Positions 1-8,913 are shown, counted from the stretch's first letter. The stretch is DNA of 64,000 nucleotides from Pseudomonas tritici (GCF_014268275.3 NZ_CP077084.1:1240001-1304000); one strand, 5' to 3'. Program-made: numbers and translations. Notes: generated by a model from the letters alone, not told the origin.

Positions 1-574
1 GCAACGCGCACGCTTCCTGCCGGCCATCGCGTTGATCAAGCAGAACACCGAGATCGTCAACGTCGACAGCGGCGTCGACTACCGCCTGCGCCACCTGGAG
101 CAAGCGGAGCTGTTCCACTTCCCGCTGAACGAAGCGGCCCATGAAAGCCTGAAAAAAAGCTTCCGTGCGCTGACGCCGGAATGCACCCAGGCGGTGGAAA
201 ACGACAAGCTGATGATCGAGAACCGCGAAATCATCGCGCTGCGTACCTGCGATGATGTGGCTTGGTTCGAGTTCCGCCAACTGTGCGACGGCCCGCGCAG
301 CCAGAACGACTACATCGAACTGGGCAAGATCTTCCACGCGGTGATCTTGAGCGGCGTGGAGCAGATGAGCGTGACCACCGACGACATTGCGCGACGCTTT
401 ATCAACATGGTCGACGAGTTCTACGACCGTAACGTCAAGCTGATCATTTCGGCGGAAGTCGAGCTGAAGGATCTGTACACCGGTGGACGTTTGAACTTCG
501 AGTTCCAGCGCACGCTGAGTCGTTTGTTGGAAATGCAGTCCCACGAGTTCCTGTCGCGCGGTCACAAACCGTAA
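1..574 (+). CDS. zapE: Cell division protein ZapE (AFG1-like ATPase), 3' part
   Basis: The reading frame is open from the window edge (in frame from base 2) to TAA at 572-574, so only the C-terminal ~190 residues are present. The visible part, with FLPAIALIKQ followed by a NVDSGVDYRLR segment, matches the C-terminal half of the ZapE/AFG1 family of P-loop ATPases that act at the Z-ring during late division. The Walker A and B motifs lie upstream of the window. An intrinsic terminator follows the stop by 16 bases, so this is the end of a transcription unit. The TTG at 32 is internal and not a start. Identification is from recognised family sequence, not from a search. Confidence 0.9.
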   Translation, partial: QRARFLPAIALIKQNTEIVNVDSGVDYRLRHLEQAELFHFPLNEAAHESLKKSFRALTPECTQAVENDKLMIENREIIALRTCDDVAWFEFRQLCDGPRSQNDYIELGKIFHAVILSGVEQMSVTTDDIARRFINMVDEFYDRNVKLIISAEVELKDLYTGGRLNFEFQRTLSRLLEMQSHEFLSRGHKP

Positions 575-590
575 ACGAGAGTTCGAAATG

Positions 591-622
591 AAAAAGGCCC
601 GCAGCGATGCGGGCCTTTTTTC
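591..622 (+). terminator. Intrinsic terminator after zapE
   Basis: The GC stem AGGCCCGC / GCGGGCCT with a short loop is flanked by an A-run on the left and six T on the right. This is a standard Rho-independent terminator 16 bases after the zapE stop. Confidence 0.9.
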
Positions 623-651
623 ATGCGATCTTCTGAGCAATGCAGATCAAC

Positions 652-741
652 TGTGGGAGCCGGGCTTGCCCGCGATGGCGGCGTGTCAGTCACTTATTTA
701 CTGACGGATGTACCGCTATCGCAGGCAAGCCAGCTCCCACA
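652..741. repeat. REPIN with unequal arms
   Basis: Two inverted REP arms: GTGGGAGCCGGGCTTGCCCG.. at the left and ..CGCAGGCAAGCCAGCTCCCAC at the right, around a ~30-base spacer. The left arm is the 'CGGGCTTGCCCGCGATGGCGG' variety in outline, while the right arm matches the common type seen elsewhere in the window. It lies between the zapE terminator and the convergent regulator gene. Confidence 0.88.
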
Positions 742-763
742 TTAGCGTTGTGTTTGTCTTGGC

Positions 764-1759
764 TTACGCAGCCTGCTGGAACTGCTGGCGATACTGGTTC
801 GGCGACAGTTCGGTGTGCTGCCTGAACAGCCTGGCAAAGAAACTCGCATCGTCATAACCCACCTCATAACTGATGGTTTTGATGCTCTTGCGGCTGCCCG
901 AGAGCAGTCCCTTCGCCGTCTCAATCCGTAACCGTTGCAGGTAATGCAGCGGCTTGTCACCCGTGGCGGTCTGGAAGCGGCGCATGAAATTGCGGATGCT
1001 CATGCCGTGTTCCCGTGCCACATCTTCGAAGCGGAATTTGTCGGCGAAATGCTCTTCGAGCCAATGCTGGATCTGCAGGATGATCACGTCCTGGTGCAGC
1101 TTCTGCCCGCCAAACCCGATGCGTCCAGGTGCATAGCTGCGTTGCACTTCGTAGAGGATGTCGCGGGCCACGGCCTGGGCGATGTTGGCGCCGCAGAAAC
1201 GCTCGATCAAGTAGATGTAGAGGTCGCACGCCGAGGTGGTGCCGCCAGCGCAATACAGGTTGTCGGCGTCGGTGAGGTGCTTGTCCTGGTTGAGCTGGAC
1301 CTTGGGGAAACGCTCGCTGAAGGCGTTGAAGAAACGCCAGTAGGTAGTCGCCTCCTTGCCGTCGAGCAGGCCGGCTTCCGCCAGCCAGAACACCCCGGTG
1401 GCTTCGCCGCACAACACCGCACCGCGGGCGTGTTGCTCGCGCAGCCACGGCAGCACTTGAGGGTAGCGCGCGCACAAGGCGTCGAAGTCATCCCAGAAGG
1501 CCGGTAATACGATGATGTCGGCGTCTTCCAGGCCGCCGTCCACCGGCATGATCACATCACTGAAGCTGCGCACCGATTGCCCGTCGGGGCTGACCAGTCG
1601 GGTCTCGAACGCAGGGGTCAGGCCCTGGCCCAGTTGCTTGCCGTAACGCAGGCTGGCGAGGTGGAAGAAATCTTTGGCTTGCATGAGGGTTGAAGCGAAT
1701 ACCCGATCAATGGCCAAAATGCTGACGCGCCGCAACGGCGTGGAGATTTGGTTAGACAT
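764..1759 (-). CDS. GlxA-family transcriptional regulator (DJ-1/PfpI domain plus AraC HTH)
   Basis: A 331-residue protein with an N-terminal DJ-1/PfpI (class I glutamine amidotransferase-like) domain at about residues 10-190, including the nucleophile-elbow-like GEATGVFWLAEAGLLDG segment, and a C-terminal AraC/XylS domain at about 225-331 with the typical second helix-turn-helix (ISYEVGYDDASFFARLFRQ). In this position GlxA proteins usually carry Cys; here the elbow reads LCGEATG, so a Cys is present just before it. Proteins of this architecture control amine and amino-acid derived catabolism, but the ligand here is unknown. The gene diverges from an acyl-CoA dehydrogenase 145 bases away, which is a plausible target (inference). 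Confidence 0.9.
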   Translation of the reverse strand: MSNQISTPLRRVSILAIDRVFASTLMQAKDFFHLASLRYGKQLGQGLTPAFETRLVSPDGQSVRSFSDVIMPVDGGLEDADIIVLPAFWDDFDALCARYPQVLPWLREQHARGAVLCGEATGVFWLAEAGLLDGKEATTYWRFFNAFSERFPKVQLNQDKHLTDADNLYCAGGTTSACDLYIYLIERFCGANIAQAVARDILYEVQRSYAPGRIGFGGQKLHQDVIILQIQHWLEEHFADKFRFEDVAREHGMSIRNFMRRFQTATGDKPLHYLQRLRIETAKGLLSGSRKSIKTISYEVGYDDASFFARLFRQHTELSPNQYRQQFQQAA

Positions 1760-1904
1760 AATTTCATTTATTCTTATAGGGGAAAGTGGTCACCAGACGG
1801 CTGGATCGTCTTATTTTTTGTCGCATGTGTCCAGTGTCCCGTGATGCCTTCGCGGCATAGTCTCTGTGGGTTCGTCTTTGTCCGACAATCCACGCAGGTG
1901 ACCC

Positions 1905-3041
1905 ATGATTCCCAGAACCTTGTTCAGCCCGGAACACGAACTCTTCCGCGAAAGCGTGCGTACCTTCCTTGAAAAAGACGCCGCGCCGTTCCATGGGCAA
2001 TGGGAGAAACAGGGCTACATCGACCGCAACTTGTGGAGCAAGGCGGGGGAGGCGGGGATGCTGTGTTCCCATCTGCCGGAGGAATACGGCGGGCTGGGCG
2101 CGGACTTTTTGTACAGCGCGGTGGTGATCGAGGAGATCAGCCGGCTGGGCCTCACTGGCATCGGTTTTTCCCTGCACTCGGATATTGTGGCGCCCTACAT
2201 CCTGCATTACGGCAGCGAGGCGCTGAAGCACAAATACCTGCCCAAGTTGATCTCCGGCGAGAGGGTCACGGCTATTGCCATGACTGAACCGGGGGCGGGT
2301 TCCGACCTGCAAGGGGTCAAGACCACGGCGGTGCTGGAGGGCGATGAGTATGTGATCAACGGCTCCAAGACGTTTATTACCAATGGCTACCTGGCCGAGT
2401 TGGTCATCGTCGTCGCCAAGACCGACCCCAAGGCCGGTGCCAAGGGCACCAGCCTGTTCCTGGTGGACGCCGACACACCGGGCTTCGCCAAGGGCAAGCG
2501 CCTGGAGAAGGTGGGCATGAAGGCCCAGGACACATCGGAGCTGTTCTTCCAGGACGTGCGTGTGCCCAAGGAAAACCTGTTGGGCCAGGCGGGCATGGGC
2601 TTCGCGTACTTGATGCAGGAGTTGCCTCAGGAGCGATTGACCGTGGCGATTGGTGCCCTGTCATCTGCTGAGGCCGCTTTGCAGTGGACGCTGGAATACA
2701 CCCGCGAACGCAAGGCGTTCGGCAAGGCAATTGCGGATTTCCAGAACACCCGCTTCAAGCTGGCGGAGATGGCCACCGAGATTCAGATCGGCCGCGTGTT
2801 TGTGGACAAGTGCATGGCGTTGCACCTGGAAGGCAAGCTGGATGTGCCTACGGCAGCGATGGCCAAGTACTGGGCCACGGACTTGCAGTGCAAGGTGCTC
2901 GATGAGTGCGTGCAGCTGCACGGCGGCTACGGCTTCATGTGGGAATACCCGATCGCCCGGGCCTGGGCGGATGCGCGGGTGCAGCGGATTTATGCGGGGA
3001 CCAATGAGATCATGAAGGAGATTATTGCGCGGGCGCTTTGA
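1905..3041 (+). CDS. Acyl-CoA dehydrogenase
   Basis: A 378-residue flavoprotein of the acyl-CoA dehydrogenase family, which oxidises acyl-CoA to 2-enoyl-CoA with FAD and passes electrons to ETF. Visible family signatures are AMTEPGAGSDLQG (substrate/FAD binding, ~residues 124-136), the central beta domain, ERKAFGKAI, and the C-terminal QLHGGYGFMWEYP..RIYAGTNEIMKEIIAR block. A Glu sits in the C-terminal TNEIM motif. GCAGGTGACCC precedes the ATG. Substrate chain length cannot be read from the sequence. It is a single-gene unit followed by a REPIN and faces the GlxA-type regulator. Confidence 0.92.
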   Translation: MIPRTLFSPEHELFRESVRTFLEKDAAPFHGQWEKQGYIDRNLWSKAGEAGMLCSHLPEEYGGLGADFLYSAVVIEEISRLGLTGIGFSLHSDIVAPYILHYGSEALKHKYLPKLISGERVTAIAMTEPGAGSDLQGVKTTAVLEGDEYVINGSKTFITNGYLAELVIVVAKTDPKAGAKGTSLFLVDADTPGFAKGKRLEKVGMKAQDTSELFFQDVRVPKENLLGQAGMGFAYLMQELPQERLTVAIGALSSAEAALQWTLEYTRERKAFGKAIADFQNTRFKLAEMATEIQIGRVFVDKCMALHLEGKLDVPTAAMAKYWATDLQCKVLDECVQLHGGYGFMWEYPIARAWADARVQRIYAGTNEIMKEIIARAL

Positions 3042-3067
3042 TCTTGTGGTGCTTTTGACGTCGCCAG

Positions 3068-3142
3068 CGCAGGCAAGCCAGCTCCCACATTTGACGGTGT
3101 TCACAAATCAAAATGTGGGAGCTGGCTTGCCTGCGATAGCGA
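3068..3142. repeat. REPIN, tails-in polarity (spacer TTCACAAATCA)
   Basis: Inverted pair in which the GTGGGAG ends face inward: GCAGGCAAGCCAGCTCCCAC, a spacer ending TTCACAAATCAAA, then GTGGGAGCTGGCTTGCCTGC. The element at 18662-18737 has the same polarity and almost the same spacer. It lies between two convergent genes. Confidence 0.9.
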
Positions 3143-3154
3143 TCTAACGATCAA

Positions 3155-4195
3155 TCAAGGCGCCGGATTCGGATGATCCTTCTGAATCGCCTCAATCCCC
3201 TCCAGCACCTCTTTCGACAGCTTCAGATCAGCACTGGCAATGTTGCTGTCCAGCTGCTCCAGGCTTGTCGCCCCGATGATGTTGCTGGTCACAAACGGCT
3301 GCTGCGTGACAAACGCCAAGGCCATCTGCGCCGGGTCCAGACCATGCTCCCGAGCCAGCGCCACATAACGGCTGCACGCTGCTTCCGACTGCGGGTTGAA
3401 GTAGCGGCTGAAGCGGCTGTATTCCGTCAGGCGCGCTTTTGCAGGGCGCGCGCCGTTCTCGTACTTGCCGCTGAGCATGCCGAACGCCAGTGGCGAATAC
3501 GCCAGCAAACCGCACTGTTCACGAATCGCGACTTCCGCCAAACCCACCTCGAAACTGCGGTTGAGCAGGTTGTACGGGTTCTGGATCGACACCGCGCGGC
3601 TCCAGCCACGGGCTTCGGCCAGGGCGAGGAATTTCATGGTGCCCCACGGCGTTTCATTGGACAGGCCGATGTGGCGGATCTTGCCGGCCTTCACTTGCTC
3701 GTCCAGCGCTTCGAGGGTTTCCTCCAGCGGGGTGAGGTCGTCTTCGTCCTTGTGCTTGTAGCTCAGTTGGCCGAAGAAGTTGGTGCTGCGCTCCGGCCAG
3801 TGCAGTTGGTAAAGGTCGATCCAATCGGTTTGCAGGCGCTTGAGGCTGGCATCCAGGGCTTCGACGATGTGCTTGCGGTTGTGGCGCAGGTGGCCGTCGC
3901 GGATGTAATCAATGGTGTTGCCGGGGCCGGCAATCTTGCTGGCAAGGATCCAGTCGGCCCGGTCGCCACGGCTTTTGAAGTAATTACCGATATAGCGCTC
4001 GGTGGTGGCATAGGTGTCGGCCTTGGGCGGCACCGGGTACATTTCTGCGGTGTCGAGGAAGTTGATCCCCGCGGCCTTGGCCCGTTCGATCTGTGCGAAG
4101 GCCTCTGCCTCGCTGTTCTGCTCGCCCCAGGTCATGGTGCCCAAGGCTATCGCGCTCACGTTCAGATCCGTACGGCCCAGCTGTCGATAATCCAT
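3155..4195 (-). CDS. tas: NADP(H)-dependent aldo/keto reductase, Tas-like
   Basis: A 346-residue AKR, the same length as E. coli Tas. The N terminus MDYRQLGRTDLNVSAIALGT is typical, with the catalytic-tetrad neighbourhoods FLDTAEMYPV (Asp/Tyr), ILASKI (Lys) and YQLHWPER (His), and a C-terminal NADP-binding segment around SNIIGATSLEQLDSN. The start at 4195 is chosen because GGAGT lies 6 bases upstream; the frame remains open to 4219, but those codons are unlike the family N terminus. It reduces aldehydes or ketones with NADPH; the physiological substrate is unknown. Confidence 0.9.
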   Translation of the reverse strand: MDYRQLGRTDLNVSAIALGTMTWGEQNSEAEAFAQIERAKAAGINFLDTAEMYPVPPKADTYATTERYIGNYFKSRGDRADWILASKIAGPGNTIDYIRDGHLRHNRKHIVEALDASLKRLQTDWIDLYQLHWPERSTNFFGQLSYKHKDEDDLTPLEETLEALDEQVKAGKIRHIGLSNETPWGTMKFLALAEARGWSRAVSIQNPYNLLNRSFEVGLAEVAIREQCGLLAYSPLAFGMLSGKYENGARPAKARLTEYSRFSRYFNPQSEAACSRYVALAREHGLDPAQMALAFVTQQPFVTSNIIGATSLEQLDSNIASADLKLSKEVLEGIEAIQKDHPNPAP

Positions 4196-4367
4196 TGGGT
4201 ACTCCTTCAGGGAAAACAATCATAAAAGCAGGTTGAATTTTTTTTCGCAATCTGCATAATTGCCCACCTCTTTCTGCAGTGGAAGTGATGCGCCGTCTGC
4301 CGAAGAATCTTGCCGTTGAACGGACGCGCCGACCCGAGCCCCCGATAGCGTCTGTATCCGGCTGCCT

Positions 4368-4394
4368 TTGACTTGTCAAAGTACGCACTATTCA
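4368..4394 (+). promoter_or_regulatory. Candidate sigma-70 promoter of rplM-rpsI
   Basis: TTGACT at 4368-4373 and TATTCA at 4389-4394 (15-base spacer) lie about 50 bases before rplM; an alternative -10, TAAGAT, is at 4396-4401. The short leader GGGCGGCCCCTGAGGC before the start could hold an L13 operator, since L13 represses its own mRNA in enterobacteria, but this is not demonstrated here. Confidence 0.4.
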
Positions 4395-4443
4395 GTAAGA
4401 TCCGCCGTCTAATTTACAGGGCGGCCCCTGAGGCTATTAAAGA

Positions 4444-4872
4444 ATGACAACTTTTACTGCAAAACCGGAAACAGTTCAGCGCGACTGGTTTGTCGTCGAC
4501 GCCGCTGGTCAGACCCTGGGTCGTCTGGCCACTGAAGTCGCCAGCCGTCTGCGTGGCAAGCACAAGCCTGAGTACACCCCTCACGTTGACACCGGTGACT
4601 ACATCGTGATCATCAACGCTGAGCAGGTACGTGTTACCGGCAACAAAGCGCAAGACAAAATGTACTACCGTCACTCCGGTTTCCCAGGCGGTATCAAGTC
4701 TTCGAACTTCGAAGGTCTGATTTCCAAGAAGCCTGAAGCCCCGATCGAAATCGCGGTCAAAGGCATGCTGCCGAAGGGCCCACTGGGTCGCGATATGTTT
4801 CGCAAGCTGAAAGTCTATGCGGGCGCTGTACACCCTCATGCTGCTCAGCAGCCCCAAGAACTGAAGTTTTAA
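4444..4872 (+). CDS. rplM: 50S ribosomal protein L13
   Basis: A 142-residue protein, the usual L13 length. Characteristic blocks are [37 protein letters not shown] and the C-terminal [21 protein letters not shown]. It is an early-assembling 23S rRNA-binding protein of the large subunit. It is followed 14 bases later by rpsI, the invariant bacterial pairing, and both share a strong downstream terminator. Codon use is that of a highly expressed gene. Confidence 0.98.
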   Translation: MTTFTAKPETVQRDWFVVDAAGQTLGRLATEVASRLRGKHKPEYTPHVDTGDYIVIINAEQVRVTGNKAQDKMYYRHSGFPGGIKSSNFEGLISKKPEAPIEIAVKGMLPKGPLGRDMFRKLKVYAGAVHPHAAQQPQELKF

Positions 4873-4886
4873 CGGAATAGTTCATT

Positions 4887-5279
4887 ATGTCGGCGACTCA
4901 AAATTACGGCACTGGCCGTCGCAAAACCGCAACCGCACGCGTTTTCCTGCGTCCGGGCACTGGTAACATCTCGATCAACAACCGCACTCTGGAAAATTTC
5001 TTCGGTCGCGAAACTGCCCGCATGGTAGTTCGTCAGCCGCTGGAACTGACCGAGACCGTTGAAAAGTTCGACATCTACGTCACCGTTATCGGTGGCGGTG
5101 TAAGTGGTCAAGCTGGCGCAATCCGCCACGGTATCACTCGCGCTCTGATGCAGTACGACGAAACCCTGCGTGGCGCTCTGCGCAAAGCTGGCTTCGTGAC
5201 TCGCGATGCCCGTGAAGTTGAACGTAAGAAAGTCGGTCTGCGTAAAGCGCGTAAGCGTCCGCAGTACTCGAAGCGTTAA
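4887..5279 (+). CDS. rpsI: 30S ribosomal protein S9
   Basis: A 130-residue protein with the S9 signatures [18 protein letters not shown] at the N terminus, [19 protein letters not shown] in the middle and the basic C-terminal tail [12 protein letters not shown], whose last residues reach the P-site tRNA. It is the second gene of the rplM-rpsI operon and ends 17 bases before a terminator. Confidence 0.98.
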   Translation: MSATQNYGTGRRKTATARVFLRPGTGNISINNRTLENFFGRETARMVVRQPLELTETVEKFDIYVTVIGGGVSGQAGAIRHGITRALMQYDETLRGALRKAGFVTRDAREVERKKVGLRKARKRPQYSKR

Positions 5280-5296
5280 TTCGCTTTACGTTCCAC

Positions 5297-5336
5297 AAAA
5301 GCGCCCAGCCTCCTCACGGAGCTGGGCGTTTTTTAT
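5297..5336 (+). terminator. Intrinsic terminator after rpsI
   Basis: Stem CGCCCAGC / GCTGGGCG with loop CTCCTCACGGA, followed by six T. It lies 17 bases after the rpsI stop. Confidence 0.93.
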
Positions 5337-5372
5337 TGCCTGCGATTTATGCATAAAAATCGCCGTGACAAC

Positions 5373-5399
5373 TTGCCACATCCGTAGACCCCCTATACT
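5373..5399 (+). promoter_or_regulatory. Candidate promoter of petABC
   Basis: TTGCCA at 5373-5378 and TATACT at 5394-5399, with a suboptimal 15-base spacer, ~145 bases upstream of petA. It is the best -10-like element between the rpsI terminator and petA. The long leader has no other evident feature. Confidence 0.35.
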
Positions 5400-5545
5400 A
5401 CAAGGCCTGGAGGCGGAGCCCCGGGCAATTCCCTTGTCATACGTGGGGCTTTTCATTACCATTCGGCAAAATTTTTATAAGTTCAGATTTAATACTTAGT
5501 AGACGCCTGATTTAACAGGCCAAAAAGCTGATGGGAGAGGACTGA

Positions 5546-6142
5546 ATGAGCAATGACGGCGTGAATGCAGGCCGGCGTCGCTTCTTGGTAGCAGCCACAT
5601 CCGTGGTGGGTGCTGCAGGAGCGGTGGGGGCTGCGGTCCCGTTCGTGGGGTCATGGTTTCCCAGTGCCAAGGCGAAAGCCGCAGGTGCACCGGTGAAGGT
5701 GAATATCAGCAAGATCGAGCCAGGCCAGCAGATGATTGCTGAATGGCGCGGCCAGCCGGTCTTCATTGTTCGTCGTACCGAGGAAATCCTGGGGAATCTC
5801 AAGAAGATCGAGGGCCAGTTGTCTGACCCCAAGTCCGAGAAGTCCGACCAACCCGCCTACGCCAAGAACGAAGCACGTTCGATCAAGCCAGAGATCCTGC
5901 TGCTGGTTGGTCTGTGCACCCATTTGGGATGCTCGCCAACCTTCCGCCCGGAAGTCGCTCCTGTGGACCTGGGCAAGGATTGGGTCGGTGGTTATTTCTG
6001 CCCCTGCCACGGTTCCCACTACGACCTCGCCGGCCGTGTCTACAAATCCCAGCCTGCGCCTTTGAACTTGCCGGTTCCTCCGCACGAGTACGAATCTGAC
6101 GACATCATTGTCATTGGCCTCGATAAGGAGAACGCGTCATGA
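5546..6142 (+). CDS. petA: Ubiquinol-cytochrome c reductase, Rieske iron-sulfur subunit
   Basis: A 198-residue Rieske protein of the cytochrome bc1 complex. The N terminus has a twin-arginine signal (AGRRRFLVAATSVVGAAGAV), as expected for a Tat-exported, signal-anchored Rieske protein. The [2Fe-2S] ligands are visible as CTHLGC and CPCHGSHYD. It accepts electrons from ubiquinol at the Qo site and passes them to cytochrome c1. GGGAGAGGACTGA gives a good ribosome binding site. The stop overlaps petB by four bases (ATGA), indicating translational coupling. Confidence 0.97.
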   Translation: MSNDGVNAGRRRFLVAATSVVGAAGAVGAAVPFVGSWFPSAKAKAAGAPVKVNISKIEPGQQMIAEWRGQPVFIVRRTEEILGNLKKIEGQLSDPKSEKSDQPAYAKNEARSIKPEILLLVGLCTHLGCSPTFRPEVAPVDLGKDWVGGYFCPCHGSHYDLAGRVYKSQPAPLNLPVPPHEYESDDIIVIGLDKENAS

Positions 6143-7350
6143 GTAAGTTCATGGATTGGGTGGATGCGCGCTTCCCCGCCACTAAAATGTGGGAAGACCA
6201 TCTCAGCAAGTATTACGCGCCGAAAAACTTCAACTTCTTCTACTTCTTCGGCTCCCTGGCCCTGCTGGTGCTGGTTAACCAGATCATCACTGGCGTCTGG
6301 CTGACGATGAGCTACACGCCGTCGGCGGAGGAGGCGTTTGCTTCCGTTGAAGGCATCATGCGAGACGTCAACCACGGCGCCATCCTGCGTTTGCTGCATG
6401 CGGTCGGTGCGTCGATGTTCTTCATCGTCGTCTACCTGCATATGTTCCGTGGCCTGCTCTACGGCTCGTACCAGAAACCTCGCGAGCTGGTGTGGGTCTT
6501 CGGCATGCTGATCTACCTGGCGCTGATGGCCGAAGCCTTCATGGGTTACCTGCTGCCTTGGGGTCAGATGTCGTATTGGGGCGCCCAGGTGATCATCTCG
6601 CTGTTTGGGGCAATTCCAGTAATTGGCAACGACCTGACGCAGTGGATCCGTGGTGACTACCTGATCTCCGGCATCACCCTGAACCGCTTCTTCGCCCTGC
6701 ACGTGGTGGCATTGCCCATCGTGATTCTGGGCTTGGTGGTGCTGCACATCCTGGCGCTGCACGAAGTGGGTTCCAACAACCCGGACGGCGTGGACATCAA
6801 GAAGCACAAGGACGAAAACGGCATCCCGCTGGACGGCATCCCGTTCCACCCTTACTACACCGTCAAAGACATTGTCGGCGTCGTGGTGTTCCTGTTCGTG
6901 TTCTGCTCGATCGTGTTCTTTTTCCCGGAGATGGGTGGTTATTTCCTGGAGAAACCTAACTTCGAACAGGCCAACGCCTTCAAGACGCCTGAGCACATTG
7001 CCCCGGTTTGGTACTTCACACCGTTCTACGCAATCTTGCGCGCAATCCCCGACAAACTCATGGGCGTGATCGCCATGGGCGCGGCCATTGCGGTGCTCTT
7101 CGTGTTGCCTTGGCTCGACCGCAGCCCGGTCAAGTCCATGCGCTACAAGGGCTGGCTGAGCAAGATCTGGCTGTGGGTGTTCTGCATTTCGTTCGTGATC
7201 CTGGGTGTGCTGGGCGTATTGGCGCCGACGCCTGAGCGTACGTTGCTGTCGCAGGTCTGCACCTTCCTGTACTTCGCCTACTTCATTCTGATGCCGTTCT
7301 ATACCCGGCTCGAGAAGACCAAACCGGTTCCGGAAAGGGTGACTGGCTGA
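6139..7350 (+). CDS. petB: Ubiquinol-cytochrome c reductase, cytochrome b subunit
   Basis: A 403-residue polytopic protein carrying hemes bL and bH and both quinone sites of complex III. Visible features are the N-terminal segment of about eight membrane helices, the paired His regions (LLHAVGASMFFIVVYLHMF and FFALHVVALPIVILGLVVLHILALHEVGSNNP), and the Qo-site PEWY-like motif, which here is APVWYFTPFYAILR. It overlaps petA (ATGA) and abuts petC (TGATGA). Confidence 0.97.
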   Translation: MSKFMDWVDARFPATKMWEDHLSKYYAPKNFNFFYFFGSLALLVLVNQIITGVWLTMSYTPSAEEAFASVEGIMRDVNHGAILRLLHAVGASMFFIVVYLHMFRGLLYGSYQKPRELVWVFGMLIYLALMAEAFMGYLLPWGQMSYWGAQVIISLFGAIPVIGNDLTQWIRGDYLISGITLNRFFALHVVALPIVILGLVVLHILALHEVGSNNPDGVDIKKHKDENGIPLDGIPFHPYYTVKDIVGVVVFLFVFCSIVFFFPEMGGYFLEKPNFEQANAFKTPEHIAPVWYFTPFYAILRAIPDKLMGVIAMGAAIAVLFVLPWLDRSPVKSMRYKGWLSKIWLWVFCISFVILGVLGVLAPTPERTLLSQVCTFLYFAYFILMPFYTRLEKTKPVPERVTG

Positions 7351-8129
7351 TGAAAAAGTTATTTGTTGCATTGATGCTTGCGGCCTTGCCGCTACTGTCC
7401 TTCGCTGCCGAACACGGCGGCCCGGAACTGGAAAAAGTCGATATCGACGTGTCGGACAAAGCCGCCCTGCAGGACGGCGCGCGGACGTTCGCCAACTACT
7501 GCATGGGCTGTCACAGCGCCAAGTTCCAGCGTTATGAGCGTGTCGCCGATGACCTTGGCATTCCTCATGAAACGATGCTGGAGAAGCTGGTGTTCACCGG
7601 GGCCAAGATCGGCGACCACATGAACATCGGCATGAAGCCTGCGGATGCCAAGGCCTGGTTCGGTGCTGCACCGCCTGACCTGACCCTGGTGGCGCGCGTG
7701 CGCGGTACCGATTGGCTGTATGGCTACCTGAAATCCTTCTATGAAGACCCGGCGCGTCCTTACCAGGTCAACAACCGCGTGTTCCCGAACGTCGGCATGC
7801 CTAACGTTCTGGTCGGCCTGCAAGGCAAGCAAGTGGTAGGATGCAAGCAGATTCAGGTCGTTGAAGACGGCAAGAAGCAATACGATCCGTTGACCGGCAC
7901 GCCGTTGACTCATGAAGCGTGCGATCAACTGACGATAGAGACTCCAGGTTCCCAGACTGAGGAGCAGTTCGACGGGACGGTCAAGAACCTCGTGACCTTC
8001 CTGGCCTACTCTGCCAACCCGGTCAAATTGCAGCATCAGCGCATCGGTACGTATGTGTTGCTGTACCTGGCTTTCTTCTTCGTATTCGCCTATCTGCTCA
8101 AACGCGAATACTGGAAGGATGTGCATTGA
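7350..8129 (+). CDS. petC: Ubiquinol-cytochrome c reductase, cytochrome c1
   Basis: A 259-residue protein with an N-terminal signal peptide (residues ~1-20, ending SFAA), the covalent heme motif CMGCH at about residue 51, the Met-ligand region MPNVLVGLQG, and one C-terminal membrane anchor (LLYLAFFFVFAYLLKREYW). It passes electrons from the Rieske protein to soluble cytochromes. It is the last gene of petABC and is followed by a long hairpin before sspA. Confidence 0.97.
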   Translation: MKKLFVALMLAALPLLSFAAEHGGPELEKVDIDVSDKAALQDGARTFANYCMGCHSAKFQRYERVADDLGIPHETMLEKLVFTGAKIGDHMNIGMKPADAKAWFGAAPPDLTLVARVRGTDWLYGYLKSFYEDPARPYQVNNRVFPNVGMPNVLVGLQGKQVVGCKQIQVVEDGKKQYDPLTGTPLTHEACDQLTIETPGSQTEEQFDGTVKNLVTFLAYSANPVKLQHQRIGTYVLLYLAFFFVFAYLLKREYWKDVH

Positions 8130-8158
8130 TCCAACCGTAAGCAATTGCTGTTAATCTT

Positions 8159-8240
8159 GCGCGCCCAGCGGCATCTCTGAACACGTAGCGATCTGGTTGT
8201 ACCAGGCGTTATAGAGATGCTCTCTGGGCGCGCTCGTTTT
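8159..8240 (+). terminator. Long hairpin with T-rich tail between petC and sspA
   Basis: GCGCGCCCAG (8159-8168) pairs with CTGGGCGCGC (8224-8233), and inside it GCATCTCT (8171-8178) pairs with AGAGATGC (8213-8220). A further CTGGT..ACCAG hairpin sits in the loop. TCGTTTTT follows. It can act as the petABC terminator, but its size and nested structure are more elaborate than usual. Confidence 0.7.
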
Positions 8241-8278
8241 TGAGCTTTCGATAATTTCAACAAGCGAGGAGGACCGCC

Positions 8279-8896
8279 ATGGGCGTGACCAACCGGTTGG
8301 CCTGTTACTCCGACCCCGCCGACCACTATTCCCACCGAGTACGCATCGTGCTCGCAGAGAAGGGTGTCAGCGCCGAGATCATCAGTGTGGAGGCAGGTCG
8401 TCACCCACCGAAACTGATCGAAGTGAACCCTTACGGCAGCTTGCCCACCCTGGTCGATCGTGACCTGGCGTTGTGGGAGTCAACCGTGGTGATGGAATAC
8501 CTGGATGAGCGTTACCCGCATCCACCTTTGCTGCCGGTGTACCCGGTGGCGCGTGCCAACAGCCGCCTGCTGATCCATCGGATCCAGCGTGACTGGTGCG
8601 GGCTGGTGGATGTGATTCTGGACACACGCAGCAAAGAGCCGGCACGCGTGCAGGCGCGTAAGGAATTGCGCGAGAGCCTCACCGGTGTTTCGCCGTTGTT
8701 CGCCGACAAACCTTTTTTCCTCAGCGAGGAACAAAGCTTGGTGGATTGCTGCCTATTACCGATACTCTGGCGCTTGCCGATTCTCGGTATTGAACTGCCG
8801 CGGCCGGCCAAGCCGCTGCTTGATTATATGGAGCGCCAGTTTGCGCGTGAGGCTTTCCAGGCGAGTCTGTCTGGTGTCGAACGCGATATGCGCTAA
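8279..8896 (+). CDS. sspA: Stringent starvation protein A
   Basis: A 205-residue protein of the GST fold. It has an N-terminal thioredoxin-like domain ([23 protein letters not shown]) lacking a catalytic Cys/Ser, the [13 protein letters not shown] cis-Pro region, and an all-helical C-terminal domain. SspA binds RNA polymerase and alters promoter selection in stationary phase and stress; in pseudomonads it affects virulence-related genes. GAGGAGGACCGCC gives a strong ribosome binding site. sspB follows after 17 bases. Confidence 0.96.
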   Translation: MGVTNRLACYSDPADHYSHRVRIVLAEKGVSAEIISVEAGRHPPKLIEVNPYGSLPTLVDRDLALWESTVVMEYLDERYPHPPLLPVYPVARANSRLLIHRIQRDWCGLVDVILDTRSKEPARVQARKELRESLTGVSPLFADKPFFLSEEQSLVDCCLLPILWRLPILGIELPRPAKPLLDYMERQFAREAFQASLSGVERDMR

Positions 8897-8913
8897 GGCT
8901 TAAGGAGCCGCTG

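Noticed and set aside
6040..7371. 443-codon minus-strand frame opposite petB
   Set aside because: Composition (His, Gln, Asp-rich, no hydrophobic core) is that of a complement of a membrane-protein gene.
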